64,000 nt of DNA, taken from UBA5066 sp048500275. Its GTDB lineage: Bacteria > Acidobacteriota > Thermoanaerobaculia > UBA5066. Shown here piece by piece: positions 32,711-42,916 of this stretch (within the stretch, counting starts at the first letter, position 1; every line of letters begins with the position of its first letter). The notes under the pieces were generated by a model. The model made no database searches and had not been told where the DNA came from. It worked only from the letters and a program-made list of their open reading frames with translations. The stretch spans positions 992,001 through 1,056,000 of the forward strand of contig JASNYI010000003.1 in assembly GCA_048500275.1 (NCBI GenBank), given 5' to 3'. The position numbers were made by a program, and so were the translations under genes.

Positions 32711-34693
32711 GTGAACCCCTCCCGGATCGGTCGCTACGAGATCCTGCGCCCTCTCGGCAAGGGGGCCATGGGAGTCGTCTACCTCGCCCGCGACCCCCAG
32801 ATCGAGAGGGTCCTCGCGCTGAAGACGGTCCGGTTCGACGGTCCTTCGCAGAGCTTCAGCATCTCCGAGGCGAAGGCGCGCTTCCTCAAGGAAGCCAAGA
32901 TCTCGGGCCGGCTGCAGCACCCCAACATCGTCACCGTCTTCGACGTCGGCGAGGACGAGGGGGTGCTCTACCTCGCGATGGAGTACATCTCGGGCGGGAG
33001 CCTCGCGCAGCGCCTCTCCGACCCGCTCGCGTTCCCGCTCCACGACCGCGTCCGGATCCTCGCCGAGGTCGCCGACGCCCTCGCCCACGCCCACCAGCGA
33101 GGGGTCATCCACCGCGACGTCAAGCCGGCCAACATCCTCCTCACCGACGTCTCCGTCGCCAAGGTGACCGACTTCGGAATCGGCAAGCTCCTCACGGGAG
33201 ACACCGACCTGACCTCGACCGGACAGATGGTCGGTTCGCCGGCCTACATGTCCCCCGAGCAGATCCGGGGCGACAAGCTCGACGTGAGAAGCGACATCTT
33301 CTCGCTCGGGGTCGTCGTCTACCAGACGCTGACCCTGAAGAAGCCGTTCCCTGCCGACACGCTCACGACCCTCGTCTACCAGATCCTCCACGACACTCCG
33401 GCCAACCCGCTGGCGCACAACGCCGAGCTGCCGCCCGAGATCTCCGAGATCGTGCAGAGGTGCCTTGCCAAGAACCGGGAGGACCGCTACGCCGACGCGT
33501 CGGAGCTGGCCGAAGAGCTGCGGGCCCTCATCGGGATCGCCCCCCTCGGCTCCACCTCGGGGCTGAGCGAGAGCAAGATGGCGCGGGCGCGGGCCCTCGC
33601 CGCCGCCGGGGGGGCCGCGGCGACGTCGACCTCCCAGGCCCCGGCCGCCTCGACGCCGCGCGGCGCCGCGGCCCTGCCCGTGCCTCCGGCCGACCTCTCC
33701 GGCTCGAGGCGGATGACGAGGACCGGCGGGAAGACCGCGACGACCTCCTCGCAGCACAGCCCGGCGGCGATCGCCGGGGCTGCCGCGGGAGGACTCCTCC
33801 TCGCAGGTATCCTCGTCGGCGGCTTCCTCTTCCTCCGTTCGCAGGACTTCTTCGGCCGGGGTCGCGCCGCCCTCCCCGTCGGGCCCGTCCCGACGGCGAC
33901 CGCGACCCCGGAGGCGGGACCCGTATTCGAGCCGACCCCGGCGGCCGTGACGCCCGGCGAGCCCGAGCCGAGCCCGCCCCCCGCCCCCTCCCCGACGGCC
34001 GTCGAGACCCGGCCCACTCCCCGGTCCGGGGTGGCGCCCGCGCCGACCCGGACTCCTCGGCCCGCTCCCACGCCCACGGCGACCGCCGTCCCGACGCCGA
34101 CTCCCGTCCCCACGGCGACTCCCGTCCCGCTCGCGCCCCCGGACGTCACCTACATCACGCGGCGCCAGGTCAAGATCAACGTCGACCCCTCCCAGGCCCG
34201 GGTCTTCCTCGACGGCCGCTACATCGGCGTCTCCGACGACTGGGACGACGCCGGGGGCGGCGCCCTGCTGGCCTTCCCCACGGAAGGGCGACACCGTCTT
34301 CGCCTCGCCTACCCGGGACGAAAGGACACCCTCGTCGACGTGATCGTCGCGACGAACGCCGTCGAGGACCGCGTCGAGATCGAGCGCAGCCTCGAGAAGG
34401 GGTCCCCCTCCGGCCCGACGGGACCGGCGGGAAAGATCGCGAGACCCGACTACCAGACGACCGGCCTGGTCCGCCTCGCCGTCGAGCCGCCCGAAGCGAC
34501 CGTCTACGTCGACGGCCGGAACATGGGCCCCGCGTCACGGTTCGCCGAGCAGGACATGCAGTTCCAGCAGCAGGGCGTCTTCGAGGTCCTGCTGACGGCA
34601 CCCGGCTACCAGGCCCGGACCGTGCGCGTCATCGTCGCGGTTTCGACGGGCAAGGAGAGGGCCGTCGTCCGGGAGAAGCTCCGAAAGAACTGA
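32711..34693 (+). CDS. Ser/Thr protein kinase with PEGA domains
   Basis: A 660-residue Hanks-type kinase. Kinase domain residues 1-270: GKGAMGVVYLARD (ATP loop), ALKTV (lysine), HRDVKPANILL (about 134), DFGIGK (about 154) and SPAYMSPEQI. A juxtamembrane region leads to one membrane helix (AIAGAAAGGLLLAGILVGGF, about 352-375), then a Pro/Thr-rich extracytoplasmic linker of about 100 residues (33870-34140), then two PEGA domains (about 485-545 and 585-650), each with an A-x-V-[FY]-[LV]-D-G-R motif. The PEGA part probably senses or binds surface structures while the kinase signals inside. GTG start. Confidence 0.93.
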   Translation: MNPSRIGRYEILRPLGKGAMGVVYLARDPQIERVLALKTVRFDGPSQSFSISEAKARFLKEAKISGRLQHPNIVTVFDVGEDEGVLYLAMEYISGGSLAQRLSDPLAFPLHDRVRILAEVADALAHAHQRGVIHRDVKPANILLTDVSVAKVTDFGIGKLLTGDTDLTSTGQMVGSPAYMSPEQIRGDKLDVRSDIFSLGVVVYQTLTLKKPFPADTLTTLVYQILHDTPANPLAHNAELPPEISEIVQRCLAKNREDRYADASELAEELRALIGIAPLGSTSGLSESKMARARALAAAGGAAATSTSQAPAASTPRGAAALPVPPADLSGSRRMTRTGGKTATTSSQHSPAAIAGAAAGGLLLAGILVGGFLFLRSQDFFGRGRAALPVGPVPTATATPEAGPVFEPTPAAVTPGEPEPSPPPAPSPTAVETRPTPRSGVAPAPTRTPRPAPTPTATAVPTPTPVPTATPVPLAPPDVTYITRRQVKINVDPSQARVFLDGRYIGVSDDWDDAGGGALLAFPTEGRHRLRLAYPGRKDTLVDVIVATNAVEDRVEIERSLEKGSPSGPTGPAGKIARPDYQTTGLVRLAVEPPEATVYVDGRNMGPASRFAEQDMQFQQQGVFEVLLTAPGYQARTVRVIVAVSTGKERAVVREKLRKN

Positions 34694-34746
34694 TTTCGTC
34701 TGCGAATGGAGTTCAGCGTCCCGTGCGGACGCCGGTACCAGGGAAG

Positions 34747-35889
34747 ATGCCCGCAAAGCGCTCATGCCCCACGACGTTGCCCGGCGCGGCCCTGCTCGTC
34801 CTCGCCGTCCTGGCCGCCCTTCCAGCCCATCTGTCGATCGCGGACTCGTTCGCCGGCCACCTCGGCCTCGCGGCCGGGCTGCCGGCGCCGGACGCCGAGC
34901 CCCCCGGCTTCCACCTCGGCGCCCCCTCCCTCGTCTCGCCCACCGTCGAGCCGCCGGGTTTCCGCCTCTTCCAGCACGACTTCCTCGTGACTCAAGGGTC
35001 CGCCCTCGATCGCGAGGCTGGAAACGGATCGCGCCTCGACCTCGCGGCCGTCCCCGGCCTCACGCCCCGGCCCGACCGGAGCAGGGTCGTCGCGGGCGGC
35101 TTCACGGCCCTCTTCCTCGGACTCGAGTACGCCGCCTTCTGGTCCTCCGAGACCCTGAACGGCCGGTTCCAGTTCGCGAACGAGGGGTGGTTCGGACAGA
35201 CGACCTATGCCGGAGGGGCCGACAAGGCCTCGCACGTCCTGGGCGGCTACATCGCCGGACGCGTCCTCGACGCGGGCCTGCAGCGGACCGGCAGCCCGCC
35301 GGCGAAGTCGCGTTTCCTCTCGGCCGCCATGATCGCCGTGACCGGGACGCTCATAGAGGTCGGCGACGCCTATCACGGCTTCGGCTTCTCCTGGCAGGAC
35401 GCCCTTCTCACGGCGGCCGGAGGGGTCGCGGGCTCCGTCCTGGCCGCCACGGGGCTCGAAGACACCGTGACGATGCGGTTCGGGATGGTCGGAATCGACC
35501 GCCCCGACGATCCGACCGTCGTGATCTCGAACCCGAACCACTACAGCGGGGAGATCTACACGCTCGACGTGCGGATGGCAGGGCTCCTGCCGCGGATGGG
35601 AAAGCGCCCCGGCGCCGCGAGGTTCCTGCTCGCCTCCCTGACGTACGGCTCGAAGGGTTACCCGTGGGTCGAGCCGGACCACCGCCAGCGGCGAATGGGA
35701 TTCGAGGTCGGCCTCGACACCTACGAGGTGGGAAAGGCTCTCGGCCTCAGTCCCGACACGTGGTACGGCGCCCCGATCCTCGCGTTCCTCCGGTACTTCC
35801 GGCTGCCGTACACCGGAATCGGCTGGCAGTACGAGCTGAACTCGGGCCGCTGGTTCGGCCCGAACTCCTTCCACGCCTACGACCCCTGA
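34747..35889 (+). CDS. Exported DUF2279-like protein, copy 2
   Basis: A 380-residue paralogue of the protein at 14094-15212. Signal peptide (LPGAALLVLAVLAALPAHLSIA). The mature N-terminus has two copies of a short motif EPPGF[HR]L. The core AGGADKASHVLGGYIAGR, then LIEVGDAYHGFGFSWQDALLTAAG and the C-terminal LRYFRLPYTGIGWQYELNSGR match copy 1 almost position by position. Function unknown; an envelope role is likely. The ATG at 34747 follows the kinase gene by 53 bp. Confidence 0.75.
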   Translation: MPAKRSCPTTLPGAALLVLAVLAALPAHLSIADSFAGHLGLAAGLPAPDAEPPGFHLGAPSLVSPTVEPPGFRLFQHDFLVTQGSALDREAGNGSRLDLAAVPGLTPRPDRSRVVAGGFTALFLGLEYAAFWSSETLNGRFQFANEGWFGQTTYAGGADKASHVLGGYIAGRVLDAGLQRTGSPPAKSRFLSAAMIAVTGTLIEVGDAYHGFGFSWQDALLTAAGGVAGSVLAATGLEDTVTMRFGMVGIDRPDDPTVVISNPNHYSGEIYTLDVRMAGLLPRMGKRPGAARFLLASLTYGSKGYPWVEPDHRQRRMGFEVGLDTYEVGKALGLSPDTWYGAPILAFLRYFRLPYTGIGWQYELNSGRWFGPNSFHAYDP

Positions 35890-35908
35890 CGCCGAGGGTG
35901 TCCCGGTC

Positions 35909-36838
35909 TCAGAACGGGCCGGCGAGGACCCGGAACGTGGCCGCCTTGCGCACCGACTCCTCCACGCGCCGGACGAGAGCCACGACGATGCCGCCGAGGA
36001 GCGGCGCCCCCTCGGGCGTCCCTTCGGCGACGAGGGTCCGGAAGACCTCCCTCGACAGGGCGAACACCGTGACGGCCCCGTCCTGGGCCTGGACGTCGGC
36101 CGAGCGCGGGGAGTCGTCCACGAGCGCCATCTCGCCGACCACCTCGCCGGGCCCGAGGAACGCGAGCGCCTCCTCGCCGACTCCCGGGATCCGCATGGAG
36201 ACGCGCAGACGACCTTCGGCCACGACGTAGGCCTCCGATCCCTTCTCGCCGGCCGAGAGGAGCCGGCTCCCGGAGGGAATCCGGCGCTCGGTCAGGCCCA
36301 GCTCGGGGAGCGCCGTCGGGTCGAGGCCGGCGGCGTCGAAGAGATCGTGGACGCGCCGCGGATCGGCCGGAGAAGCGGCGGCCAGGGGCGCGGCGGCAGG
36401 TGCCGGCCTCGGCTTCCACTCCGGGTCGGGGACGATGTCGTCGAAGAACCGGGCGAGCGCGGCGTTCACCTCCCGAAGGGTGGTCGTCACGCTCGCCAGC
36501 GCGAGCTTTCGAAACGCCGCGCCCGCCGGCGACGGGTCGAAGAGGAGCTGCCGGGCCTCCGCCCCCGAGAAGAGGAAGATCGCGGCGCCCGGTCCCGGGT
36601 CGAAACGGCAGAGCCGCGTGGCCCCGGTGAGGGCGCCGTGGAGCGTCAGGAAGCAGGGCGCGCGCAAGGTCCCGAGCGGGTGCGGACCCAGCGGGGTCAG
36701 GGCCAGCGCGGTCGCCGAGCCCTCGACGAGGAGGCAGACGTCGTCGGACTCGTCCGTGACGGGCGTGTCGGGCTCGAGGGGGACGAGGAGACGCCCCGCG
36801 GTGAGAAGGGCCACGTCGCGGCGAGGTTCTTCGGTCAT
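35909..36838 (-). CDS. Cyclic-nucleotide-binding domain protein
   Basis: A 309-residue protein. The C-terminal cNMP-binding domain (about 190-290) has the phosphate-binding cassette GEMALVDDSPRSADV intact, with preceding ERRIPSGSRLLSAGEKGSEAYVV. The N-terminal 130 residues may be a degenerate second domain of the same fold (LLTAGRLLVPLEPDTPV ... CLLVEGSA). No HTH is seen, so it is not a CRP-type repressor; it may be a regulatory partner. Divergent from gcvT with a 94-bp gap that carries the gcv promoter. Confidence 0.8.
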   Translation of the reverse strand: MTEEPRRDVALLTAGRLLVPLEPDTPVTDESDDVCLLVEGSATALALTPLGPHPLGTLRAPCFLTLHGALTGATRLCRFDPGPGAAIFLFSGAEARQLLFDPSPAGAAFRKLALASVTTTLREVNAALARFFDDIVPDPEWKPRPAPAAAPLAAASPADPRRVHDLFDAAGLDPTALPELGLTERRIPSGSRLLSAGEKGSEAYVVAEGRLRVSMRIPGVGEEALAFLGPGEVVGEMALVDDSPRSADVQAQDGAVTVFALSREVFRTLVAEGTPEGAPLLGGIVVALVRRVEESVRKAATFRVLAGPF

Positions 36839-36889
36839 CTCTGGGCCTCGAGTCTATCCAGACTTTGGCCGGCCGGGCCATTCCCGCGG

Positions 36890-36918
36890 TTGACGCCCCC
36901 TTTCGCGGGCCGTATCGT
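36890..36918 (+). promoter_or_regulatory. Sigma70-type promoter of the gcv operon
   Basis: TTGACG (36890-36895), 17-bp spacer, TATCGT (36913-36918). Transcription would start at about 36925, only 8 nt before the gcvT ATG, so the mRNA would be almost leaderless. No glycine riboswitch sequence fits in this space. Confidence 0.6.
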
Positions 36919-36932
36919 GCCCGGCCGGGCCT

Positions 36933-38054
<1,122 letters not shown>

Positions 38055-38080
38055 AACATCTCCGCCAGGAGCCGAAAGCC

Positions 38081-38476
38081 ATGAGCAGCTATCCGGACGA
38101 CCGCTTCTACTCGAAGAGCCACGAGTGGATCCTCGTGGAGGGTGAGACCGCCACGATCGGGATCACCGACCACGCCCAGAAGGAGCTCGGAGACGTCGTC
38201 TTCGTCGAGCTCCCGGACGTCGGGGAGATCTTCGACGAGGGGCAGGAATTCGGCACGATCGAGTCGGTCAAGGCCGTCTCGGAGCTCTTCCTGCCGATCG
38301 CCGGCGAGATCGTCGAGGTCAACAAGGGCCTCGTCGACGAGCCGAACGCCGTCAACGAGGACCCCCACGGAGACGGCTGGCTCGTGAAGGTCAAGGCCAG
38401 CTCCGACGGGGCGCTCGACGGCCTCATGAACGCGGCCGCGTACGAGAAGTTCGTCGAGGAAGAGGCGAAGGCCTGA
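38081..38476 (+). CDS. gcvH: Glycine cleavage system H protein
   Basis: A 131-residue lipoyl carrier of usual length. The lipoylation site is K64 in GTIESVKAVSELF. It shuttles the methylamine intermediate between the P, T and L proteins. The L protein (lpd) and lipoylation genes are not in this window. Confidence 0.97.
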   Translation: MSSYPDDRFYSKSHEWILVEGETATIGITDHAQKELGDVVFVELPDVGEIFDEGQEFGTIESVKAVSELFLPIAGEIVEVNKGLVDEPNAVNEDPHGDGWLVKVKASSDGALDGLMNAAAYEKFVEEEAKA

Positions 38477-38550
38477 CCCCCATCCGCCTCCGGTCCGCGG
38501 CGTAGAACGAGGGAGCCCGCGCGTCCGCGCGGACGCCCGGGAGACCCCGC

Positions 38551-39909
38551 ATGCGCTACATACCCCACAGCCCCGACGAGCAGTCGGCCCTCCTCCGCGA
38601 GGTGGGCGTCGCTTCCGTCGACGACCTCTTCGCCACCGTCCCCCGCGAGGTCTTCCGGACGGACCCGCCACCGCTGGCGCCTCCGATGTCCGAGGTCGAG
38701 CTGCGGCGGGAGCTGGGCGCGATGGCGGCGCAGAACGCTGCCGCCACCTGCTTCGCTTCCTTCCTCGGGGCCGGCCTCTACGCCCACCACTCGCCGGCGT
38801 TCGTCTCGCAGCTCCTCTTGCGCGGCGAGTTCCTGACGTCCTATACGCCCTACCAGCCCGAGGTCTCGCAGGGGACGCTCACGGCGATCTGGGAGTTCCA
38901 GACGCACGTGGCCCTCCTGACCGGGATGGACGTCGCGAACGCCTCGATGTACGAAGGGGCCTCGGCCCTCGTCGAGGCGGTCCTGATGGCCGAGCGGCTC
39001 ACGAAGAAGCGGACGAAGGTCGTCGTCTCGAGGACGATCCACCCCGAGTACCTGGCGACGCTGCGGACCTACCTCGCGAACCTCGGCCTCGAGATCGTCG
39101 AGGTGCCGGCCGGAACGGACGGCGTGACGAACCCGGCCGCCCTCGCCGCGGCCGTCGACGACGAGACCTTCGCCGTCGCCGTCCAGTCGCCGAACGTCTT
39201 CGGCCTCGTGGAGGACTGGTCCGTCGCGGCCGAGGCGGCGCACGCGAGAGGCGCTCTCGCCGTGGGCGTCGTGAACGAGATGTTCTCGCTCGCCCTGCTC
39301 AAGCCGCCCGGCGAGTCGGGGATCGACATCGCGTGCGGCGAGGCGGCCTCTTTCGGGATCCCCGCCTCCTTCGGCGGCCCGCTCGTCGGCTTCCTCGCCT
39401 GCCGCGACGGGTTCAAGCGGCAGATCCCCGGCCGCCTCGCGGGGAGGCTCGAGACGCCGGACGGCCCCGTCTTCGCGCTCACCCTCTCGACGCGCGAGCA
39501 GCACATCCGGCGCGAGAAGGCGACCTCGAACATCTGCACGAACCAGGGGCTCTTCGCCCTCGCGGCGACGATGACCCTGACCGCCCTCGGCAAGCACGGC
39601 CTGCGCGAGACCGCCCTTCAATGCCTCTCGAAGGCCGAGTACCTGAAGGCGGGCATCGGAAAGCTCGGGACGGGGAAGTTCGCCGTCGCCTTCCCGGGCG
39701 CGACGTTCAACGAGTTCGCCCTCCGGTGCGGCCCGCCGGTCGACGAGGTGCTGGCGGCGCTGGAGAAGGCGCAGATCCTCGGCGGCGTGCCTTTCGGCCG
39801 CCTCGCCCCCGGATCGGGGGAGCACGAGGACCTCCTCCTCGTCGCGACGACCGAGCGGATCCGCCGCGAGGACCTCGACCGGTTCCTCGACGTCCTGAGG
39901 GGGTTCTGA
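38551..39909 (+). CDS. gcvPA: Glycine dehydrogenase (decarboxylating) subunit 1
   Basis: A 452-residue alpha-type subunit of the two-gene P protein: MRYIPHSPDEQSALLREVG, SFLGAGLYAHHSPA, SYTPYQPEVSQGTLTAIWEFQT, TGMDVANASMYEG and LSTREQHIRREKATSNICTNQ (in parts). It lacks the PLP lysine, which is on subunit 2. Together they decarboxylate glycine and load GcvH. ATG start. Confidence 0.97.
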   Translation: MRYIPHSPDEQSALLREVGVASVDDLFATVPREVFRTDPPPLAPPMSEVELRRELGAMAAQNAAATCFASFLGAGLYAHHSPAFVSQLLLRGEFLTSYTPYQPEVSQGTLTAIWEFQTHVALLTGMDVANASMYEGASALVEAVLMAERLTKKRTKVVVSRTIHPEYLATLRTYLANLGLEIVEVPAGTDGVTNPAALAAAVDDETFAVAVQSPNVFGLVEDWSVAAEAAHARGALAVGVVNEMFSLALLKPPGESGIDIACGEAASFGIPASFGGPLVGFLACRDGFKRQIPGRLAGRLETPDGPVFALTLSTREQHIRREKATSNICTNQGLFALAATMTLTALGKHGLRETALQCLSKAEYLKAGIGKLGTGKFAVAFPGATFNEFALRCGPPVDEVLAALEKAQILGGVPFGRLAPGSGEHEDLLLVATTERIRREDLDRFLDVLRGF

Positions 39910-39910
39910 G

Positions 39911-41440
39911 ATGTCCGATCACGGAAGCCTGACGAATCCCGTCCCCGCCGCCCTCGCGGACCGGCGCCGCGGCCCCTCCTCCGTCTTCGACGCCTCCCGC
40001 CCCGGGCGGCGCGGCGTCCTCCTCCCGCCTCTCGACGTCCCCGGGGCCGACCCCGAGGCGCTCTTCGGCTCCCTCCACCGGGCCGAGGTCGAGGGGGAGG
40101 TCGAGGCGTCGGAGGTCGACGCCATCCGGCACTTCACCCGCCTCTCTCAGAAGAACCTCTCGATCGACGCGAACCTCTACCCGCTCGGGTCGTGCACGAT
40201 GAAGCACAACCCGCGGATCAACGAGGAGATCGCGCGGCTCGCCGGCTTCGGCGACGTCCATCCCTATACCCCCGCGCACCTCTCGCAGGGCGCCCTCGAG
40301 CTGATGGCCCGCCTCGAGGCGGCGCTCATCGCCCTGACCGGGTTCGCGCGCGTCACGCTCCAGCCCTCCGCCGGCGCCAACGGCGAGCTGACCGGATGCC
40401 TGATGATCCGCGCCGCCCACGTGAAGGCCGGCGCCGCGAGGAAGTACGTCCTCGTCCCCGACTCGGCCCACGGTACGAACCCCGCCACGGCGCACTTCGC
40501 CGGGTACGACGTGAAGGAGCTTGCCTCCACGCCCCGGGGGACCCTCGACCCGGCCGAGCTCGCCAGGCAGATGACCGACGAGGTCGCCGCGGTGATGATC
40601 ACCGTGCCGAACACGCTCGGCGTCTTCGAGGAGAACATCCTCGAGATCACCCGGATCGTCCACGCGAAGGGGGGCTACGTCTACCTCGACGGGGCGAACT
40701 TCAACGCGTTCGTCGGGAAGGTGCGCCCGGCCGACATGGGCGTGGACGTCATGCACATGAACCTGCACAAGACGTTCTCGACGCCCCACGGCGGCGGCGG
40801 TCCCGGCGCCGGACCGGTCGGCGTCGGGGCCGCGCTCGTGCCGTTCCTCCCGGTCCCGACGATCGAGCCCGACGGCACCGCGTTCCGCCTCGACTTCGAC
40901 CGGCCCGACTCCATCGGCCGGATGCGGACCTTCTACGGGAACTTCGGCGTCCTCGTCCGCGCGCTGACGTACATCCTGTCGTACGGGAGCGAGATCGGCG
41001 AGGTGGCCGAGAACGCCGTCCTGAACGCGAACTACCTCCGCAGGAAGCTCGCTCCCTTCTACCACCTCAAGTACGACGCCCCCAGCTACCACGAGGTCGT
41101 CTTCGACGACAAGATCCAGGCCGCGAAGGGCGTCCACAACATCGACGTCGCCAAGCGGCTCATGGACTACGGCTTCCACCCGCCGACGATGTCGTTCCCC
41201 CTCATCGTCCCGGGTGCGCTGATGATCGAGCCGACCGAGTCGGAGCCGATCGAGGAGCTCGACGCGTTCGCCGACGCCATGATCGCGATCGCGAGGGAGG
41301 CCGAGGAGACCCCCGACCTCGTCACGTCGGCCCCGCACGTCACCCCGGTCGGCCGGGTCGACGAGGCCCTCCTCGCCCGGGAGGCGTCGAAGGCCGGGAG
41401 CTTCGCCCCGGTCCTCCGGGCCCCCGTCCGCCGGGCCTGA
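39911..41440 (+). CDS. gcvPB: Glycine dehydrogenase (decarboxylating) subunit 2
   Basis: A 509-residue PLP-binding subunit. The PLP lysine is K287 in HMNLHKTFSTPHGGGGPG; NLYPLGSCTMKHNPR, SAHGTNPATA and DGANFNAFVG are also family marks. It starts one base after the gcvPA stop. The two-subunit P protein is common in Gram-positive bacteria, thermophiles and Acidobacteriota-type genomes, in contrast to the fused form of proteobacteria. Confidence 0.97.
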   Translation: MSDHGSLTNPVPAALADRRRGPSSVFDASRPGRRGVLLPPLDVPGADPEALFGSLHRAEVEGEVEASEVDAIRHFTRLSQKNLSIDANLYPLGSCTMKHNPRINEEIARLAGFGDVHPYTPAHLSQGALELMARLEAALIALTGFARVTLQPSAGANGELTGCLMIRAAHVKAGAARKYVLVPDSAHGTNPATAHFAGYDVKELASTPRGTLDPAELARQMTDEVAAVMITVPNTLGVFEENILEITRIVHAKGGYVYLDGANFNAFVGKVRPADMGVDVMHMNLHKTFSTPHGGGGPGAGPVGVGAALVPFLPVPTIEPDGTAFRLDFDRPDSIGRMRTFYGNFGVLVRALTYILSYGSEIGEVAENAVLNANYLRRKLAPFYHLKYDAPSYHEVVFDDKIQAAKGVHNIDVAKRLMDYGFHPPTMSFPLIVPGALMIEPTESEPIEELDAFADAMIAIAREAEETPDLVTSAPHVTPVGRVDEALLAREASKAGSFAPVLRAPVRRA

Positions 41441-41495
41441 ACCTCACCCGGAACGCGCCCCGAGGCCCCGTTCGGACCCGCGTCCGGACGGGGCC

Positions 41496-41523
41496 TTGAC
41501 ACGTCCGGACCGCGGGGGAGAAT
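41496..41523 (+). promoter_or_regulatory. Sigma70-type promoter of the FadL-like porin gene
   Basis: TTGACA (41496-41501), 16-bp spacer, GAGAAT (41518-41523), followed by an approximately 50-nt leader with an AGGAGG ribosome site at 41568-41573. The -35 is a perfect consensus. Confidence 0.6.
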
Positions 41524-41579
41524 CGTCTGTACTCGGACCGAAATTACACGGCGCGTTTGCGCAACGGAGGAGGTATTTC

Positions 41580-42905
41580 GTGGTGAGAGGCAACTCCAGA
41601 TCCGGCCTCGCGGGGCTGGCGCTCCTCGCGGTCGTCGCCCTGGTCGCCGCAGGTCCGGCGTCCGCGGCAGGTTTCTCGATCTTCGAGGCGGGTTCGAGGT
41701 CCACAGCCATGGGCGGGGCTTTCGTCGCCCAGGCCGACGACCTCTCCGCCATGTTCTACAACCCGGCTGGCCTCGCCAAGCAGGCCGAGAAGGGGAAGCT
41801 ACAGGCGATGGCCGGGGTGACGTTCATCATCCCCAAGGCCGAGCTCGCCGAGGGCTACGACCCGTACCCCGGGCAGGGCTACACGGCGGAGATGGCCGAC
41901 CAGTTCTTCTTCCCGCCGAACTTCTACACGGCCTACGGCCTGAGCGAGTGCGTCAACCTCTCCTTCGGCACCTGGTTCCCCTTCGGCCTCGCGACGAAGT
42001 GGGACAACCCCGACGAGTTCGCCGGCCGTTTCCTCTCGCAGTACGCTGACCTCAAGCAGTACGCGGCCGGGCTCCAGGTCGCCTGGAAGATCAACGACGT
42101 CCTCTCCGTGGGCGCCGGCCCGGAGCTGCGCTTCTCCCAGGTCAAGCTCCAGCGCAAGGTCCCCCTCTTCAACCCGTTCACGAATCGCGTCGTCGACGCC
42201 GCCCACGCCGACATCCGCGGCGACCTCGAGGTGGACGTGACGTTCGGCGCGGGGATCACGATCAACCCGACCCCGAAGCTGACGATCGGCGCGTCCTACC
42301 ACGGCGCGGTCGACGCCGACTTCCAGGGGACCGGGATCTTCTACGCGCTCCCCACGGGCAGCGCCGAGCTGGACGCCGCCTTCGCCGCGAGGATCCCGGT
42401 CAACCAGGACGTCCCCGTGAGGACGACGATCCAGTTCCCGGCGCAGACCCAGGTCGGCCTCGGCTACGACTTCGGCAAAGTGACCGTCCAGGCCGCCGGC
42501 ACCTACACCGAGTGGTCGGCCTTCGACACGACGGTCCTCGAGTTCGACGCGGTCGGCGGCAAGCAGATCCCGACGAGCGTCCTTCCCCACGACTGGGAGG
42601 ACGTCTGGGCCCTGCGCTTCGGCCTGAAGTGGACCATGAGCGACTCCTTCGACCTCATGGGCGGCTTCGTCTACGACCAGACCCCGCAGCCCGACGAGGA
42701 CGTCTCGCCCCTCCTCCCCGACGCGAACCGCCGGGGCTACTCGGTGGGATTCAGCTGGAAGATCGGGAAGAAGACCTGGGTCGACTTCTCGAACCTCCTC
42801 CTCACCTTCAGCGAACGTTCGACCACGACGAACGACGACAACTTCAACGGGCGGTACAAGAACTTCGCGAACCTGACCGTCATGAACCTCCGGACGTCCT
42901 TCTGA
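41580..42905 (+). CDS. OmpP1/FadL/TodX-family outer membrane transporter
   Basis: A 441-residue outer-membrane barrel protein with a signal peptide (GLALLAVVALVAAGPASA). The mature start AGFSIFEAGSRSTAMGGAFVAQADDLSAMFYNPAGLA (in parts) is the hallmark hatch region of FadL proteins, and the C-terminus ends in aromatic FSNLLLTF plus a terminal Phe. It would take up fatty acids or other hydrophobic compounds. Two tandem GTG codons (41580 and 41583) can start it. A secreted SGNH hydrolase gene follows 11 bp downstream, suggesting coordinated release and import of lipid. Confidence 0.9.
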   Translation: MVRGNSRSGLAGLALLAVVALVAAGPASAAGFSIFEAGSRSTAMGGAFVAQADDLSAMFYNPAGLAKQAEKGKLQAMAGVTFIIPKAELAEGYDPYPGQGYTAEMADQFFFPPNFYTAYGLSECVNLSFGTWFPFGLATKWDNPDEFAGRFLSQYADLKQYAAGLQVAWKINDVLSVGAGPELRFSQVKLQRKVPLFNPFTNRVVDAAHADIRGDLEVDVTFGAGITINPTPKLTIGASYHGAVDADFQGTGIFYALPTGSAELDAAFAARIPVNQDVPVRTTIQFPAQTQVGLGYDFGKVTVQAAGTYTEWSAFDTTVLEFDAVGGKQIPTSVLPHDWEDVWALRFGLKWTMSDSFDLMGGFVYDQTPQPDEDVSPLLPDANRRGYSVGFSWKIGKKTWVDFSNLLLTFSERSTTTNDDNFNGRYKNFANLTVMNLRTSF

Positions 42906-42916
42906 GGGGGTGACAA

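Noticed and set aside
33870..34140. Frameshift or repeat expansion in the kinase gene
   Set aside because: The Pro/Thr repeats form a normal low-complexity extracytoplasmic linker; the frame continues into two PEGA domains.
36839..36932. Glycine riboswitch upstream of gcvT
   Set aside because: The gap is 94 bp, shared with a divergent gene, and the promoter sits next to the start codon; no riboswitch core is visible.
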